Shown here one piece after another: positions 1 through 8,535 of a stretch of DNA of 64,000 bases; within the stretch, counting starts at the first letter, position 1; every line of letters begins with the position of its first letter. The notes beneath the pieces are model-generated. The model saw only the letters and a list, made by a program, of their open reading frames with translations. It was not told the origin of the DNA and did no database searches. Origin of the DNA: JACSRF01 sp964504445 (GTDB taxonomy: Bacteria > Chloroflexota > Anaerolineae > Promineifilales > Promineifilaceae); contig CAZDEO010000001.1 in the NCBI GenBank assembly GCA_964504445.1, positions 124,001-188,000 of the forward strand, written 5' to 3'. The position numbers were made by a program, and so were the translations under genes.

Positions 1-678
1 CGTAGCGGTTGGATTGGCGGGTATGGCAGTCTGGTGGCGCTGCTCACGATGTGGCAGTTTGCCCTGCCGCCAGGCCAGCCACGGCGGCGCCTGCAAATGC
101 TGCTCCTGCTCACCGTGGTGGCCCTGTTTGCCGGACTGCTGCTCATTGGCCCCCAGCGGCTGCAAACCATCTGGCAAGACCCGGCTCAGCAAACCGCCCT
201 TGGCTCTCTGGAGACTATTAACTTCCGCTTTGAAGTATGGCGTTGGGCGGTGATGGCTATTGGTGATTTCCCCTTCACCGGCACCGGGTTGGGGACCTTT
301 CGGCAAGTCGCTTTTCGTCTGTACCCCATAGCCATTTCCCCCAGCTATGATATTGCTCATGCCCACAACATTTTCTTGCAGGTTGCCCTGGATGTGGGGC
401 TGCCCGGCCTGATAGTTTACGGGAGTTTTCTGCTGCTGGCGGGGGGGATTACCTGGCAAGTGATGCGCCAATGTGCCGCTTTACGCCCAGCCGCCATCGG
501 CTTAATGAGCGGCATCATTGCCTTGCACCTCTACGGTCTGACCGATGCCCTGGCTATTGGCGCCAAGCCCGGGCTGCTTTTTTGGCTAGCTTTGGGGCTG
601 CTGACAAGTTTGCATCAGCTCTGTGAGCGTCACGCGAGTCAGGAGGCGGCTACCCCCATTCCCCCATCTGCTTTGTAA
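1..678 (+). CDS. O-antigen ligase/polymerase family membrane protein (3' part)
   Basis: The reading frame is open from base 1, so the 5' part lies outside the window. The translation is strongly hydrophobic with several membrane segments. It carries the pattern typical of the O-antigen ligase (WaaL/Wzy-like) family: a 'GTGLGTF' turn, then 'AHAHNIFLQVALDVGLPGL' in the large periplasmic loop, then more membrane helices. Such proteins polymerise or ligate lipid-linked glycans on the outer face of the membrane. It is the first of two polymerase-like genes here (see 49284-50666). The family is well supported, but ligase versus polymerase cannot be decided. Confidence 0.8.
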   Translation, partial: RSGWIGGYGSLVALLTMWQFALPPGQPRRRLQMLLLLTVVALFAGLLLIGPQRLQTIWQDPAQQTALGSLETINFRFEVWRWAVMAIGDFPFTGTGLGTFRQVAFRLYPIAISPSYDIAHAHNIFLQVALDVGLPGLIVYGSFLLLAGGITWQVMRQCAALRPAAIGLMSGIIALHLYGLTDALAIGAKPGLLFWLALGLLTSLHQLCERHASQEAATPIPPSAL

Positions 679-770
679 CCTCCCAACTTTCTTGCCGCCA
701 ATAGAAACCTGGTTGGCTCTATGGGAACTCAGGGAGTTGACAGGCCATGATGCGTCAAACCCAATTATCC

Positions 771-844
771 AAAATCTGAAATCTGAAGTCCGAAATCCTC
801 TCCCCGTTCTCTGCGGTTTCTCAGCGTTCTCGGTGTTCCTTCTG
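771..844. repeat. short repetitive element at the glycosyltransferase 3' end
   Basis: Two runs of reiterated words lie between converging genes: one built on 'aaatctgaa/gtccgaaat', the next on 'ttctctgcggtttctcagcg'. The second supplies the stop codon and last residues (KEHRER) of the minus-strand glycosyltransferase. It resembles the other word-repeat elements of this window in style but not in sequence. Confidence 0.5.
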
Positions 845-1960
845 GAGTAGTTGGTCATAAATGGCAATGGTCTCTTTGGCCGCCCGCGCCCAGCTAAATT
901 GGGCGGCTTGCGCCAGGCCAAGCTGCTGGCGATGGCGGTATTCCTCTTTGTCAGTAAGCAGGCGGTGGAGAACGGCCGTCATCTCCTCCACGTTCTGCGG
1001 GTCAAAATAAGCCGCCGCCTCGCCGCCCACCTCCGGGTGGCTGCTGCTGCTGCTGGCCGCCACCACCTGCCCGCAAGCCATGTGCTCCAAAATCGGCAGG
1101 CCAAAACCTTCGTACAAACTGGGCTGCACGGCCAAATCGGCCGCCGCCAAAACGGCGGGCAGGTCGTCATCGGGAACCCAGCCCAGCGGGATGACCACAT
1201 CCTGCAAGCCCAGGGCCGCAATTTTGGCGAAAAAGTCGTCAAACAGCCACCCCTTGCCGCCCGCCAGCACCAGCCGCAACGCGGGAAAGTCGCGCCGCAG
1301 CGCCAGCAGCGCATCCAGCAGCCGCGACAAATTCTTGCGCGGCTCTATGGTACTCAGGTGAATGAGGAACTGTTCTGGCAAGCGGTACGCCTGCCGCACC
1401 TGGGCAATCTTGGCCGCATCTGGGGGCCGAAAATGGTCTGCGGCCGCCTCGTACACCACGTGAATTTTAGCCGGGTCTACGCCGTAATGGCGCACGATGT
1501 CCCGCTTGCTGGCCTGCGAAACGGCAATGATGGCCTCGGCACGGCGGCAAAAGAGGGGCATGGCGGCGTTCAGGTACCAGTAGTTGAGCTTTTTGTGGTA
1601 GGCGGGGAACAGCTTGTAGATGAGGTCATGCACGGTGAGGACGGTGGGCACGCCGCGCAGGGGCAGCAGCAAATGCTCGGTGCTGTGCAAGAGGGTGGCG
1701 TCGGGCAGCAGGCGGTTGAAGGGGATGCGGCCCATTTGCCCCAGCAGCACGGCCGTGCGCCACGGCTTGTAGCCCAAATTTACAGAACGGCGCGGGGTGC
1801 TTGGGGGCAGTGTGGGGGGGAAACGGCCGTTGCCCCCCTGGTTATAAAACAGCCCAAACCGCCCCGGCTGCGCGGCAATCAGCGCCCGCGCCACACTCTC
1901 GGCATAGCGGCCAAGCCCCGCCTTGCTATGCACGGCCGCCGAAATGTCTACGTAAATCAC
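821..1960 (-). CDS. glycosyltransferase family 4
   Basis: A 379-residue GT4 (GT-B fold) enzyme expected to transfer an NDP-activated sugar to a growing glycan at the cytoplasmic membrane face. The N-terminal half begins 'MIYVDISAAVHSKAGLGRY', as in mannosyltransferase-like GT4s. The C-terminal half has the donor-site pattern 'STIEPRKNLSRLLDA' and 'SLYEGFGLPILEHMACG' with the E-x7-E type motif. A run of five serines follows, where relatives have a mixed S/T stretch. The start is a GTG only 3 bp after the MazF-like stop, so it is probably co-transcribed with the upstream TA pair and epimerase. Sugar specificity is unknown. Confidence 0.85.
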   Translation of the reverse strand: MIYVDISAAVHSKAGLGRYAESVARALIAAQPGRFGLFYNQGGNGRFPPTLPPSTPRRSVNLGYKPWRTAVLLGQMGRIPFNRLLPDATLLHSTEHLLLPLRGVPTVLTVHDLIYKLFPAYHKKLNYWYLNAAMPLFCRRAEAIIAVSQASKRDIVRHYGVDPAKIHVVYEAAADHFRPPDAAKIAQVRQAYRLPEQFLIHLSTIEPRKNLSRLLDALLALRRDFPALRLVLAGGKGWLFDDFFAKIAALGLQDVVIPLGWVPDDDLPAVLAAADLAVQPSLYEGFGLPILEHMACGQVVAASSSSSHPEVGGEAAAYFDPQNVEEMTAVLHRLLTDKEEYRHRQQLGLAQAAQFSWARAAKETIAIYDQLLQKEHRER

Positions 1961-1963
1961 CAG

Positions 1964-2308
1964 TTAGCGCCCCAACATGAACACAATGCCATCCAACACC
2001 TGTGCCAACAAAACGTCCGACAATGTACGCACATACCCTTGCAGAAACCCCTTATCCAGCGTCAGAACTTGCGAAACATTAGCCACCGAATCTTTCGGCA
2101 ATCCTGTTTGCGCCATTGGCAAAAAAACATTGCCCATCGCATTGGCTAAACGGGTGTTGCTGGTTAGCGGCACGCAAATAACGGTGCGAATTTCGCTGGC
2201 GTTAATAGGGCTTTGCTGCACCACCAGCACAGGGCGGCGAAACCCCGGCCCAGACCCTTGTGGCGGTGGCAAATCAGCCCACCAAATATCTCCCTGGTTG
2301 ATGACCAT
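1964..2308 (-). CDS. MazF/PemK-type endoribonuclease toxin
   Basis: The protein starts 'MVINQGDIWWADLPPP' and continues 'GFRRPVLVVQQSPIN...TVICVPLTSN', the PemK/MazF beta-barrel signature; family members cut single-stranded mRNA. An in-frame GTG 12 bp upstream (2320) would add four residues and overlap the antitoxin stop, which would favour translational coupling. The ATG at 2308 gives the usual family N-terminus. It is partnered with the antitoxin at 2314-2550. The pair sits between an epimerase gene and a glycosyltransferase gene, all on the same strand. Confidence 0.88.
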   Translation of the reverse strand: MVINQGDIWWADLPPPQGSGPGFRRPVLVVQQSPINASEIRTVICVPLTSNTRLANAMGNVFLPMAQTGLPKDSVANVSQVLTLDKGFLQGYVRTLSDVLLAQVLDGIVFMLGR

Positions 2309-2313
2309 TGGGT

Positions 2314-2550
2314 TTACCACTCATCTTCTGGCAATGAAAGGAGCTGCATCTGCCACAGGGCCGGGTCAATTTCTGAAGGTTCGTTGGCATAGATGTCGTT
2401 GAAAACGGCCGTAATATGATCCGCATCATATTTATCAAGGTACTCCTGCAACGCCGCCGCATAAAGCTGGCTGCGATTCATGCCCGATTTTTGCGCCAAC
2501 TGCTCAGCCCGTTCAAAAAGCGTGTCTGGTAAAGAAATAGCTGTTTTCAT
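2314..2550 (-). CDS. ribbon-helix-helix (MazE-like) antitoxin
   Basis: A 78-residue protein starting 'MKTAISLPDTLFERAEQLAQKSGMNRSQLY', a classic ribbon-helix-helix DNA-binding N-terminus. Its acidic C-terminal tail would wrap the toxin. The start was set at the ATG at 2550; an upstream in-frame TTG at 2556 is less likely. It overlaps or abuts the MazF-like gene, as in most type II TA operons, and probably represses its own promoter. An ACGGCCGT motif lies inside it. Confidence 0.85.
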   Translation of the reverse strand: MKTAISLPDTLFERAEQLAQKSGMNRSQLYAAALQEYLDKYDADHITAVFNDIYANEPSEIDPALWQMQLLSLPEDEW

Positions 2551-2617
2551 AACCAAGAGTATAACCCTGGGTTATACCCAGGTCAAGCGCAGCGGCGCCA
2601 GGCCGCCACTTTACTTT

Positions 2618-3604
2618 TTATTCCACCACCTCGCTGGTGTTGGCGTAATAATGCTCCGGGTGTTCCCGCCACCACGCCATGGCCCAGGCCACCGCCTTGT
2701 GGATGCCTTCGCGCAGCGCCACCTGCGGCGTATAGTCCAGCAGCGCCCGCGCCTTGCCCACATTGGCTACATAATGAGTCACTTCGCCCAAGCGCGACGG
2801 CTTAATGGTCATATCGGGCGTTTTGCCCAGCGCCTCGCCCACAAATTCCGCCATTTGCACCAGGCTGTTGCCCTGCCCGTAGGCCAGGTTAATGGTGTGG
2901 TTGGCAATCTCGCCGCCCACGAGCTTTTCAATGCCCGCATACACCCCCGCCACGCAGTCGTCCACGTAGGTAAAGTCCAGCACCTTCTCTTTGCCATACA
3001 CGGTAATGGGCTTGTCCTGGCTGATTTGGCGGATGAAGTGGGGAATGACGCGCAACATGCGGTGGATGTCGTTGTCGTAACGGCCGTACACATTGCTGAA
3101 CCTGAACACCAGATACCGCAGCCCATAACATTGCGCATACGAATAAATCAGCGCCTCGCCCGAGATTTTGCTGGCCGAATAGGGGCTTTCCGTGAAGGCA
3201 AAATCGGCGTAAGACTCCTCGGTGATGTAGCGGTGAATGTCGCCGTACACCTCCCGCGAGCTGCTGAAAATGATAGGCACGTCATTCTGGCGGCAATATT
3301 CCAGCACGTTGAAATTCATGGTGATATTTTCCAGCGCCCGTTCTGGCTGCCGCACCAATTCATGCACTTTGGCGTGGTTGGCAAAATGCACCACCAAATC
3401 AATGTTGGGCGGGTAAGGCACGTGCCCAATGCCCCCTTTGAAGCTGGTGTACTGCTTGCTCAAGTCTTGCAACAGGGTTTCAATGCCGTCGGTCCAGGGG
3501 TTAGGGCGAATGTCTATGCCGAAAACCTGGTGCCCCTTTTCTTGCAAAAACAGGCCCAGGTTGGTGCCAATCTGCCCACTAGAGCCGGTAATGAGGATGT
3601 GCAT
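2618..3604 (-). CDS. NAD-dependent sugar epimerase/dehydratase (extended SDR)
   Basis: A 328-residue extended short-chain dehydrogenase. It has an N-terminal Rossmann motif 'GSSGQIG', an 'S-S-S-R-E-V-Y-G' segment, the catalytic 'SPYSASK' (Y-x3-K), and a 'RFSNVYG' motif after the active site, as in UDP-glucose 4-epimerase and related enzymes. It should act on an NDP-sugar in the cytoplasm to feed polysaccharide synthesis. It is the first gene of a short minus-strand unit (epimerase, MazE, MazF, GT4). The exact epimerase or dehydratase reaction cannot be told from sequence. Confidence 0.85.
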   Translation of the reverse strand: MHILITGSSGQIGTNLGLFLQEKGHQVFGIDIRPNPWTDGIETLLQDLSKQYTSFKGGIGHVPYPPNIDLVVHFANHAKVHELVRQPERALENITMNFNVLEYCRQNDVPIIFSSSREVYGDIHRYITEESYADFAFTESPYSASKISGEALIYSYAQCYGLRYLVFRFSNVYGRYDNDIHRMLRVIPHFIRQISQDKPITVYGKEKVLDFTYVDDCVAGVYAGIEKLVGGEIANHTINLAYGQGNSLVQMAEFVGEALGKTPDMTIKPSRLGEVTHYVANVGKARALLDYTPQVALREGIHKAVAWAMAWWREHPEHYYANTSEVVE

Positions 3605-3630
3605 GGGAATCTCCTAAATGAATTTGGCTA

Positions 3631-3668
3631 ATTGTCAATGGTCAATGGTCAATTGTCAATTGTTAACC
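3631..3668. repeat. tandem word-repeat element (TCAATTG/TCAATGG type)
   Basis: Five near-identical words of the type 'tcaattg' or 'tcaatgg' follow one another between the divergent epimerase and secreted-protein genes. The same word family reappears inside hypF and at 33181-33216. Confidence 0.75.
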
Positions 3669-3675
3669 GCAAACC

Positions 3676-3684
3676 TGTTACAAT
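3676..3684 (+). promoter_or_regulatory. candidate extended -10 promoter
   Basis: TG-T-TACAAT (TG at 3676-3677, hexamer 3679-3684) fits an extended -10 element 20 bp before the ATG at 3704. No -35 box at proper spacing is visible. A GAGG ribosome site lies at 3693-3696. Prediction only. Confidence 0.4.
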
Positions 3685-3703
3685 AGCTCGCTAGAGGTAC
3701 ATA

Positions 3704-4180
3704 ATGAAACGTTTTCTGTTTGGGGTTGTGATTTTGAGTTTTACTTTGATCGCAGATACGCTGGTTCAGGCTGGTACAGATGAGCATTTAACTTATCTAC
3801 CATTCGTGCAACGGCCGTATCCCTTCACAAAAACCGCAGCCAGCCCCTTCTACCTGCAAAACTTTGCCAACAACCTTGGCTGCAACTGGCTGGGTATGGC
3901 CGGTGAAGTGCTGGATGCACAAGGCCAACCCGTGCCCCCAGATTTATATTGGGTTCATATTTGGGGCAGCGGCATTGACAACCGCGTGTTGGTGGGCAGC
4001 GCACCAGCGTATGGCCCCGCTGCCTGGGAACAATTCCTATTTGACGCCCCTGTCGTCCGTGATTATCTTATCCAATTGGAGAGTCTTGAGGGTACGGCCG
4101 TTTCCCCCATTTACGCCGTCCAAACCCACGCATCTTGTGACGAAAACCTGGTACGCTTTGACTTCTACGAGCTTCCGTAG
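3704..4180 (+). CDS. secreted protein of unknown function with YLP motif
   Basis: A 158-residue protein with a Sec signal peptide (hydrophobic segment about residues 4-22, cleavage near 'VQAG'). 'LTYLPFVQRPY' follows shortly after. The rest contains 'GCNWLGMAGEVLDAQGQPV', which looks like a small beta domain (carboxypeptidase-regulatory-like), and two cysteines that could form a disulfide. I do not recognise a family function. The YLP motif also occurs in the two other large secreted proteins of this window. It is a single gene, divergent from the epimerase. Confidence 0.6.
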   Translation: MKRFLFGVVILSFTLIADTLVQAGTDEHLTYLPFVQRPYPFTKTAASPFYLQNFANNLGCNWLGMAGEVLDAQGQPVPPDLYWVHIWGSGIDNRVLVGSAPAYGPAAWEQFLFDAPVVRDYLIQLESLEGTAVSPIYAVQTHASCDENLVRFDFYELP

Positions 4181-4262
4181 CGTTGGTAGAGTAGTTGTAG
4201 CCTGAAGGAGATTGGCGTATACTGCCAACAAACCAACCAACTAACCAACAAATTACCGAACT

Positions 4263-4631
4263 ATGGACAAAATCATCATTAAAGACCTACTCATGCGCGG
4301 CATCATCGGCATCAACCCGGATGAGCGCGTCAAAAAACAAGATGTACTGGTCAACATTGTGCTGTATGCCGATATCAGCCGCGCGGCGACCACGGACGAT
4401 ATTGAGTACGCGGTGAACTACAAAACCATCAGCAAACAGGTCATTGAGCGCGTGGAAGAGGGCAGCGATTTTCTGGTGGAAAAACTGGTCACAGACCTAG
4501 CGCGCATGATTTTGACCGACCATCCGGCGGTGCAGAAGGTGCAGGTGCGCGTGGAAAAGCCCGGCGCGCTGCGCTTTGCCCAATCAGTAGGCATTGAAAT
4601 CGAGCGCACGCGAGCGGACTTTGGTCTGTAA
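4263..4631 (+). CDS. folB: dihydroneopterin aldolase FolB
   Basis: A 122-residue cytoplasmic enzyme of folate synthesis that cleaves 7,8-dihydroneopterin to 6-hydroxymethyl-dihydropterin and glycolaldehyde. The sequence shows the family pattern: 'DLLMRGIIGINPDER' at the N-terminus, 'VNYKTISKQV' with the pterin-side Tyr/Lys region, 'FLVEKLVTDLARMIL', and 'VRVEKPGALRFAQSVGIEIER' near the end. Length and motif order are normal. It is followed 65 bp later by folK, so the two consecutive folate steps are probably one transcription unit. The region just upstream is rich in reiterated 'aaccaacc' words. Confidence 0.93.
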   Translation: MDKIIIKDLLMRGIIGINPDERVKKQDVLVNIVLYADISRAATTDDIEYAVNYKTISKQVIERVEEGSDFLVEKLVTDLARMILTDHPAVQKVQVRVEKPGALRFAQSVGIEIERTRADFGL

Positions 4632-4634
4632 GAT

Positions 4635-4691
4635 GGAGACTGAAGACTGGAGATTGATCTAAACACCCGTCTTCACTCTCCAGTCTTCAGT
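4635..4691. repeat. palindromic repeat element between folB and folK
   Basis: A perfect 15-bp inverted repeat, ACTGAAGACTGGAGA (4639-4653) against its complement (4677-4691), with a 23-nt loop. It fills the folB-folK gap. Words of the same type ('ctccagtcttcag') recur at 14818-14880 at the end of hypA. It could form an mRNA hairpin between the two genes; no T-run follows. Confidence 0.8.
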
Positions 4692-4696
4692 AATTG

Positions 4697-5227
4697 ATGA
4701 TGAATATCGTATACCTGATTTTAGGCTCCAACATTGACAAGGAGCGCAATTTACCGGAGGCGGTGCGGCTGCTGCGAGAGAAGGCGACGGTGGTGGCTGT
4801 GTCTGGCATCTACGAGACGGCCCCGGTGGGGCTGGTGGAGCAGCCGCTGTTTTGGAACACGGCCGTTCTCATCCACACCACCCTCTCCCCCGCCGAGATT
4901 AAAGTGCAACTATTGGGCAACATTGAGCGTCAGCTAAAGCGCGTGCGCCAGGCGGACAAAAACGCGCCGCGCACCATTGACCTGGACATTGTGCTGTTTA
5001 ATGACGTGGTGCAAGACTACGACCCCGGCGACGGCCGTTTCCGCCCTATTCCCGACCCCGACCTGCTGAAATTTGCCCACGTGGCCGTGCCCGTAGCCGA
5101 ACTCGCCCCCAACCTGTCCCACCCCGTCACCGGCGAACCGCTGCAAGCCATTGCCAATCGCCTGGTACAGGAACAGCAAGCCGCAGGCTGGCCCGCCATC
5201 TTCCGCCGCAGCGACGTAAACTTGTAG
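4697..5227 (+). CDS. folK: HPPK, 6-hydroxymethyl-dihydropterin pyrophosphokinase
   Basis: About 176 residues; transfers pyrophosphate from ATP to 6-hydroxymethyl-dihydropterin, the step after FolB. Visible motifs are 'YLILGSNIDKERNL' at the N-terminus, 'YETAPVG...QPLFWN', and the metal/ATP-binding 'APRTIDLDIVLF', which carries the two catalytic aspartates. Two ATG codons (4697, 4700) and a TTG (4694) compete as start because the upstream hairpin leaves no clear Shine-Dalgarno. Two ACGGCCGT motifs lie inside the gene. Confidence 0.93.
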   Translation: MMNIVYLILGSNIDKERNLPEAVRLLREKATVVAVSGIYETAPVGLVEQPLFWNTAVLIHTTLSPAEIKVQLLGNIERQLKRVRQADKNAPRTIDLDIVLFNDVVQDYDPGDGRFRPIPDPDLLKFAHVAVPVAELAPNLSHPVTGEPLQAIANRLVQEQQAAGWPAIFRRSDVNL

Positions 5228-5443
5228 CAACCATATATGACATTTGACCCCCGCCAGGGGTGACATCCGTCACTACACCCCGCCGGTTTGCCTCCTTACG
5301 CTATACACAGATTAGTGAACGCTTTGTGGCGGGGAGCGCCCCATAGCAGGCAAGCATTATCTGTTTGCTACACACCCTGAACGGCCAAACGGCCGTTCTT
5401 CCCCCTTCCTACCACAAATTCAAAGTACAAAGGAGGCATTTCC

Positions 5444-7405
5444 ATGTACCGCAGATTTTTGTTCGCTGTTGCGTTGTTGCTGGGGGGCATTTTCGCGCTC
5501 CAACTAGCCACGCCCCCCGCGCTGGCCGCTACCTGCACCTGGACCGGCCTATCCGCCAACTGGGCGGATGGGGGCAATTGGACGAATTGCAGCGGGGCTG
5601 TGCCGGGGGGGACGGATACGGCCGTTATCCCCCCCACCGCCAACAACCCCGTCATCAGCGCCAACGCCGACATCGGCACGCTGACCATTGATTCGGGGGC
5701 GGCCGTCACCATCAACGATGGCATCACCCTCACCGCGGGCAGCCTAAACCTGAGCGGCACGCTGACCGGCGGCGGCGACATCACCGTTAGCCTGGCGGCC
5801 GTGTGGAACCACAGCGGCGTCATGAGCGGCAGCGGCGAGACCCACATCATGGGGTCCGCCACATTCGATTTAAGCGGCTACAGCGTTGGCTTGGATAGCC
5901 GCGTCCTGCGTAACGAAGGGGCGATGACCTGGACAGGGCCGTCCACCGTCTACGCCTCAGCCGGGGCAACCTTCATCAACGCCGCCGCCGGAACCATCAA
6001 TGCTCAGGCTGGCGCGGGAAGCGTCGTATTTCATGATGTCTTCAATACCACCTCTTTCCAAAACCAGGGCGCAATTACCGTCAATGGCGCGGGCAGCGGC
6101 AATGGCCTGATGGCCCGCACCGCCTTTAGCAACAATGGCGCGGTCACGCTGCAAGATGGCTGGCTGCGTATGGCTTACGGCAGCGTCAGCAACGGCGACT
6201 TTTTAGGCGGCGGCGGCGCAATCTTGTTTGTAGGCCAAAGCGACGCCCCCGGCCAATCCTTCACCTTTGGCGATGACGCGAACATCACCATTGAGTACGT
6301 CGTTTTTGATAATGTCGGCACAGTTAATTTCAGCGGTTATTATGACGCCAGCGGGGCAAACGGCTATACAAGCATAACTAACAGCTCAGGCGTTGCCGCG
6401 CTCAACTTTATGCCGGAGGCCACCATTGTCAGTCTGGGTAACAGATTGGTGATTGCAGGCAATCCAACGGTTAATTTGAGCAGCGGCGATCCTGTTTCAA
6501 TCCCCCGTATTGAGCAAACCGGCACGCTGACCGGCACGAACCCGATTACCGTCACCAGTTTGTACAACTGGAGCGGCGTTCTGGGCGGCTCTGGGGCGCT
6601 AACGGTGGCGGATGGGGCTACCATGTACACTGGAGGAATCCCGAAATACTTAGACGGCCGTACCCTCATCAATCACGGAACCATCGTCTGGCGCTTCAAT
6701 GCCCCCATTCATGGCAGCAATGGCGCGTTGATAGACAACTATGGCAGCTTCGACGCCCGCGACGACGCCACCTTCACCGGTCAGGCGGCCGTTACCTTCA
6801 ACAACCACAACGCCCTGGTCAAAAGCAGCGGCAGCCTGACCACCTTCGACATCCTTTTCAACAACTACGGAAGCGTTGCGGCCCAATCGGGCGAAATCGC
6901 CTTTACCTACGGCGATCTGGTTTTGCCGCTCAACAGCAGCTACAACCTGGCGGGCGGCAATCTGGCTGTGGGCGGACTGTTAGACCTCCAGGGGGGTGTC
7001 CTCACCGGCAGCGGCGTCATTCAGGGGGACGTGCGCAATGGCGGCCTTATCGCCCCCGGCGAGTCGCCGGGAGACATCACCATACAGGGTCACTACACCC
7101 AGACGGTCTCCGGCACGCTGCGCATGGAGCTTGGTCTTGCCGCGCAAGACTTTCTGACCATCACCAACGAAGCGGTGCTAACCGGTACTTTGGAAATTGC
7201 CCTGCTTGAGGAGTATACCCCGGCACCGGAAGACCGCTTTCAGGTGCTGGCCTACGGCAGCCATACGGGGTCTTTCGGGGCGCTGCTGCTGCCTACCCTA
7301 CCCGGCAGCCTAGGCTGGGCCGTGACTTATGAAGCGGATGGCGTTTATATAGAGGTAGTACAGGAAAATTATTACGTGTATTTGCCCACAATTATCAGGC
7401 CATAA
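5444..7405 (+). CDS. large secreted beta-helix-like surface protein
   Basis: A 653-residue exported protein preceded by a strong Shine-Dalgarno ('aaaggagg'). The signal peptide is about residues 1-29 (ends 'PALAA'). The middle consists of Gly/Asn/Thr-rich strands ('LNLSGTLTGGGDITVS', 'NNGAVTLQDG'), as in right-handed beta-helix or autotransporter passenger proteins. Near the C-terminus is the motif 'GESPGDITIQGHYTQ', then 'GTLRMELG', as in autotransporter-associated repeats. No outer-membrane barrel follows; the protein ends 'YVYLPTIIRP', a short hydrophobic tail shared in part with other secreted proteins here. Probably an adhesin or sheath component; the function is inferred only. Confidence 0.7.
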   Translation: MYRRFLFAVALLLGGIFALQLATPPALAATCTWTGLSANWADGGNWTNCSGAVPGGTDTAVIPPTANNPVISANADIGTLTIDSGAAVTINDGITLTAGSLNLSGTLTGGGDITVSLAAVWNHSGVMSGSGETHIMGSATFDLSGYSVGLDSRVLRNEGAMTWTGPSTVYASAGATFINAAAGTINAQAGAGSVVFHDVFNTTSFQNQGAITVNGAGSGNGLMARTAFSNNGAVTLQDGWLRMAYGSVSNGDFLGGGGAILFVGQSDAPGQSFTFGDDANITIEYVVFDNVGTVNFSGYYDASGANGYTSITNSSGVAALNFMPEATIVSLGNRLVIAGNPTVNLSSGDPVSIPRIEQTGTLTGTNPITVTSLYNWSGVLGGSGALTVADGATMYTGGIPKYLDGRTLINHGTIVWRFNAPIHGSNGALIDNYGSFDARDDATFTGQAAVTFNNHNALVKSSGSLTTFDILFNNYGSVAAQSGEIAFTYGDLVLPLNSSYNLAGGNLAVGGLLDLQGGVLTGSGVIQGDVRNGGLIAPGESPGDITIQGHYTQTVSGTLRMELGLAAQDFLTITNEAVLTGTLEIALLEEYTPAPEDRFQVLAYGSHTGSFGALLLPTLPGSLGWAVTYEADGVYIEVVQENYYVYLPTIIRP

Positions 7406-7416
7406 AGGTATTTGTT

Positions 7417-7439
7417 GGGGTGGGTTATGAACCCACCCC
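7417..7439. terminator. hairpin between convergent genes
   Basis: A perfect 10-bp stem GGGGTGGGTT/AACCCACCCC with a 3-nt loop, placed between the convergent surface-protein gene and hypE. Neither side has a T-run, so it is a possible bidirectional transcript-end hairpin rather than a canonical intrinsic terminator. Confidence 0.5.
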
Positions 7440-7455
7440 CTAGAACCTGCCCCGC

Positions 7456-8526
7456 TTAGCAAATACGCGGCAGCATCTCCCCCATGAGCATGTCTACTAT
7501 GCGCGTGCTGCCGAAGCCGGTTTTCTGTAAAACGCGGCCAGGGGCATCGGCCTTTACTTCACCAATAATGGCCGCCTCTTCCCCATAGCGGTGCTGGCGC
7601 ATGGTTGCCAGCACAGTTTCGGCGTCTTCCGGGGCCACAATGGCGACCAGCTTGCCCTCGTTGGCAATGTACAGCGGGTCAAAGCCCAGCATTTCACAGG
7701 CGGCGCGCACGGCCGGGCGAATGGGCAGCTTCTCTTCAGCAATGACAATGCCCACCTGGGATTGCCGCGCAATTTCGTTGAGCGTCGTGCCCAAACCGCC
7801 CCGCGTGGGGTCGCGCAACACATGGACCTTGTCGCTGGCCTCCAAAATCGCCATCACCAGATGGTTCAGCGGGGCCACGTCGCTCTGCAAATCCGACTCA
7901 AAGCCGAGTTCGCCCCGCGCTCCCAGCACAGCAATGCCGTGGTCGCCCAGCGTACCGGAGACAATGACCACATCGCCGGGCCGCGCTTTGGCTCCGCCAA
8001 TGTCGGTGGCGGGCAGCACCATGCCCACCCCGGCCGTGTTGATGTAGATGCCATCCGCTTTGCCGCGCTCCACCACTTTGGTATCTCCGGCCACAATTTG
8101 CACGCCTGCTTCTTGAGCGGCCGTTTGCATGGATTCGACTACTTTTTCCAGCAGGCCAATTTCCAGCCCTTCTTCCAAAATGAAGCCCACAGTGAGGTAG
8201 GCGGGCTGCGCCCCCATCATGGCGACGTCGTTGACGGTGCCGCAAACGGCCAATTTGCCAATGTCGCCGCCGGGGAAGAAGAGAGGCCAGACGACGTGGG
8301 AGTCGGTGCTAATCGCCAAAGAGGTGCAGCCGATCATTTCCACAACGCCGGCGTCGTTACCGGCGCGTAAGCTCTGGTTATCGAAAGCGGGCAGGAAGCG
8401 GGCGGCGATGAGGTCGTGGGCCAGTTTGCCACCGCTGCCGTGCCCCATAATGATGTACCCCCGGTCGCGGATGGGCACGGGGCAGATGGCGGATTCGATG
8501 TAGATGGGTTCGGTGTTGTCGGGCAT
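7456..8526 (-). CDS. hypE: hydrogenase maturation protein HypE
   Basis: A 356-residue PurM-like ATPase that dehydrates the carbamoyl group on its C-terminal cysteine to a thiocyanate, the CN source for the [NiFe] site. The sequence has 'IIMGHGSGGKLAHDLI' near the start, 'GNDAGVVE', 'GTVNDVAMMGA', 'VAGDTKVVERG', and ends exactly with the diagnostic 'PRIC', the cysteine being last. The ATG at 8526 gives a normal N-terminus. It is the last gene of the minus-strand hyp operon, 9 bp after a methyltransferase gene. Confidence 0.96.
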   Translation of the reverse strand: MPDNTEPIYIESAICPVPIRDRGYIIMGHGSGGKLAHDLIAARFLPAFDNQSLRAGNDAGVVEMIGCTSLAISTDSHVVWPLFFPGGDIGKLAVCGTVNDVAMMGAQPAYLTVGFILEEGLEIGLLEKVVESMQTAAQEAGVQIVAGDTKVVERGKADGIYINTAGVGMVLPATDIGGAKARPGDVVIVSGTLGDHGIAVLGARGELGFESDLQSDVAPLNHLVMAILEASDKVHVLRDPTRGGLGTTLNEIARQSQVGIVIAEEKLPIRPAVRAACEMLGFDPLYIANEGKLVAIVAPEDAETVLATMRQHRYGEEAAIIGEVKADAPGRVLQKTGFGSTRIVDMLMGEMLPRIC

Positions 8527-8535
8527 AGGTTCCTT

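Noticed and set aside
851..2149. A 432-codon open frame on the plus strand
   Set aside because: It is antisense to the glycosyltransferase and MazF-like genes, which have clear family motifs; the frame has no recognisable domain and reflects GC-rich codon bias.
5444..7405. Classical type V autotransporter
   Set aside because: The passenger-like part is there, but no C-terminal outer-membrane barrel follows; the protein ends 11 residues after a short hydrophobic motif.
7417..7439. Canonical intrinsic terminator
   Set aside because: The stem is perfect but neither strand has a T-run after it, so it is listed with low confidence only.
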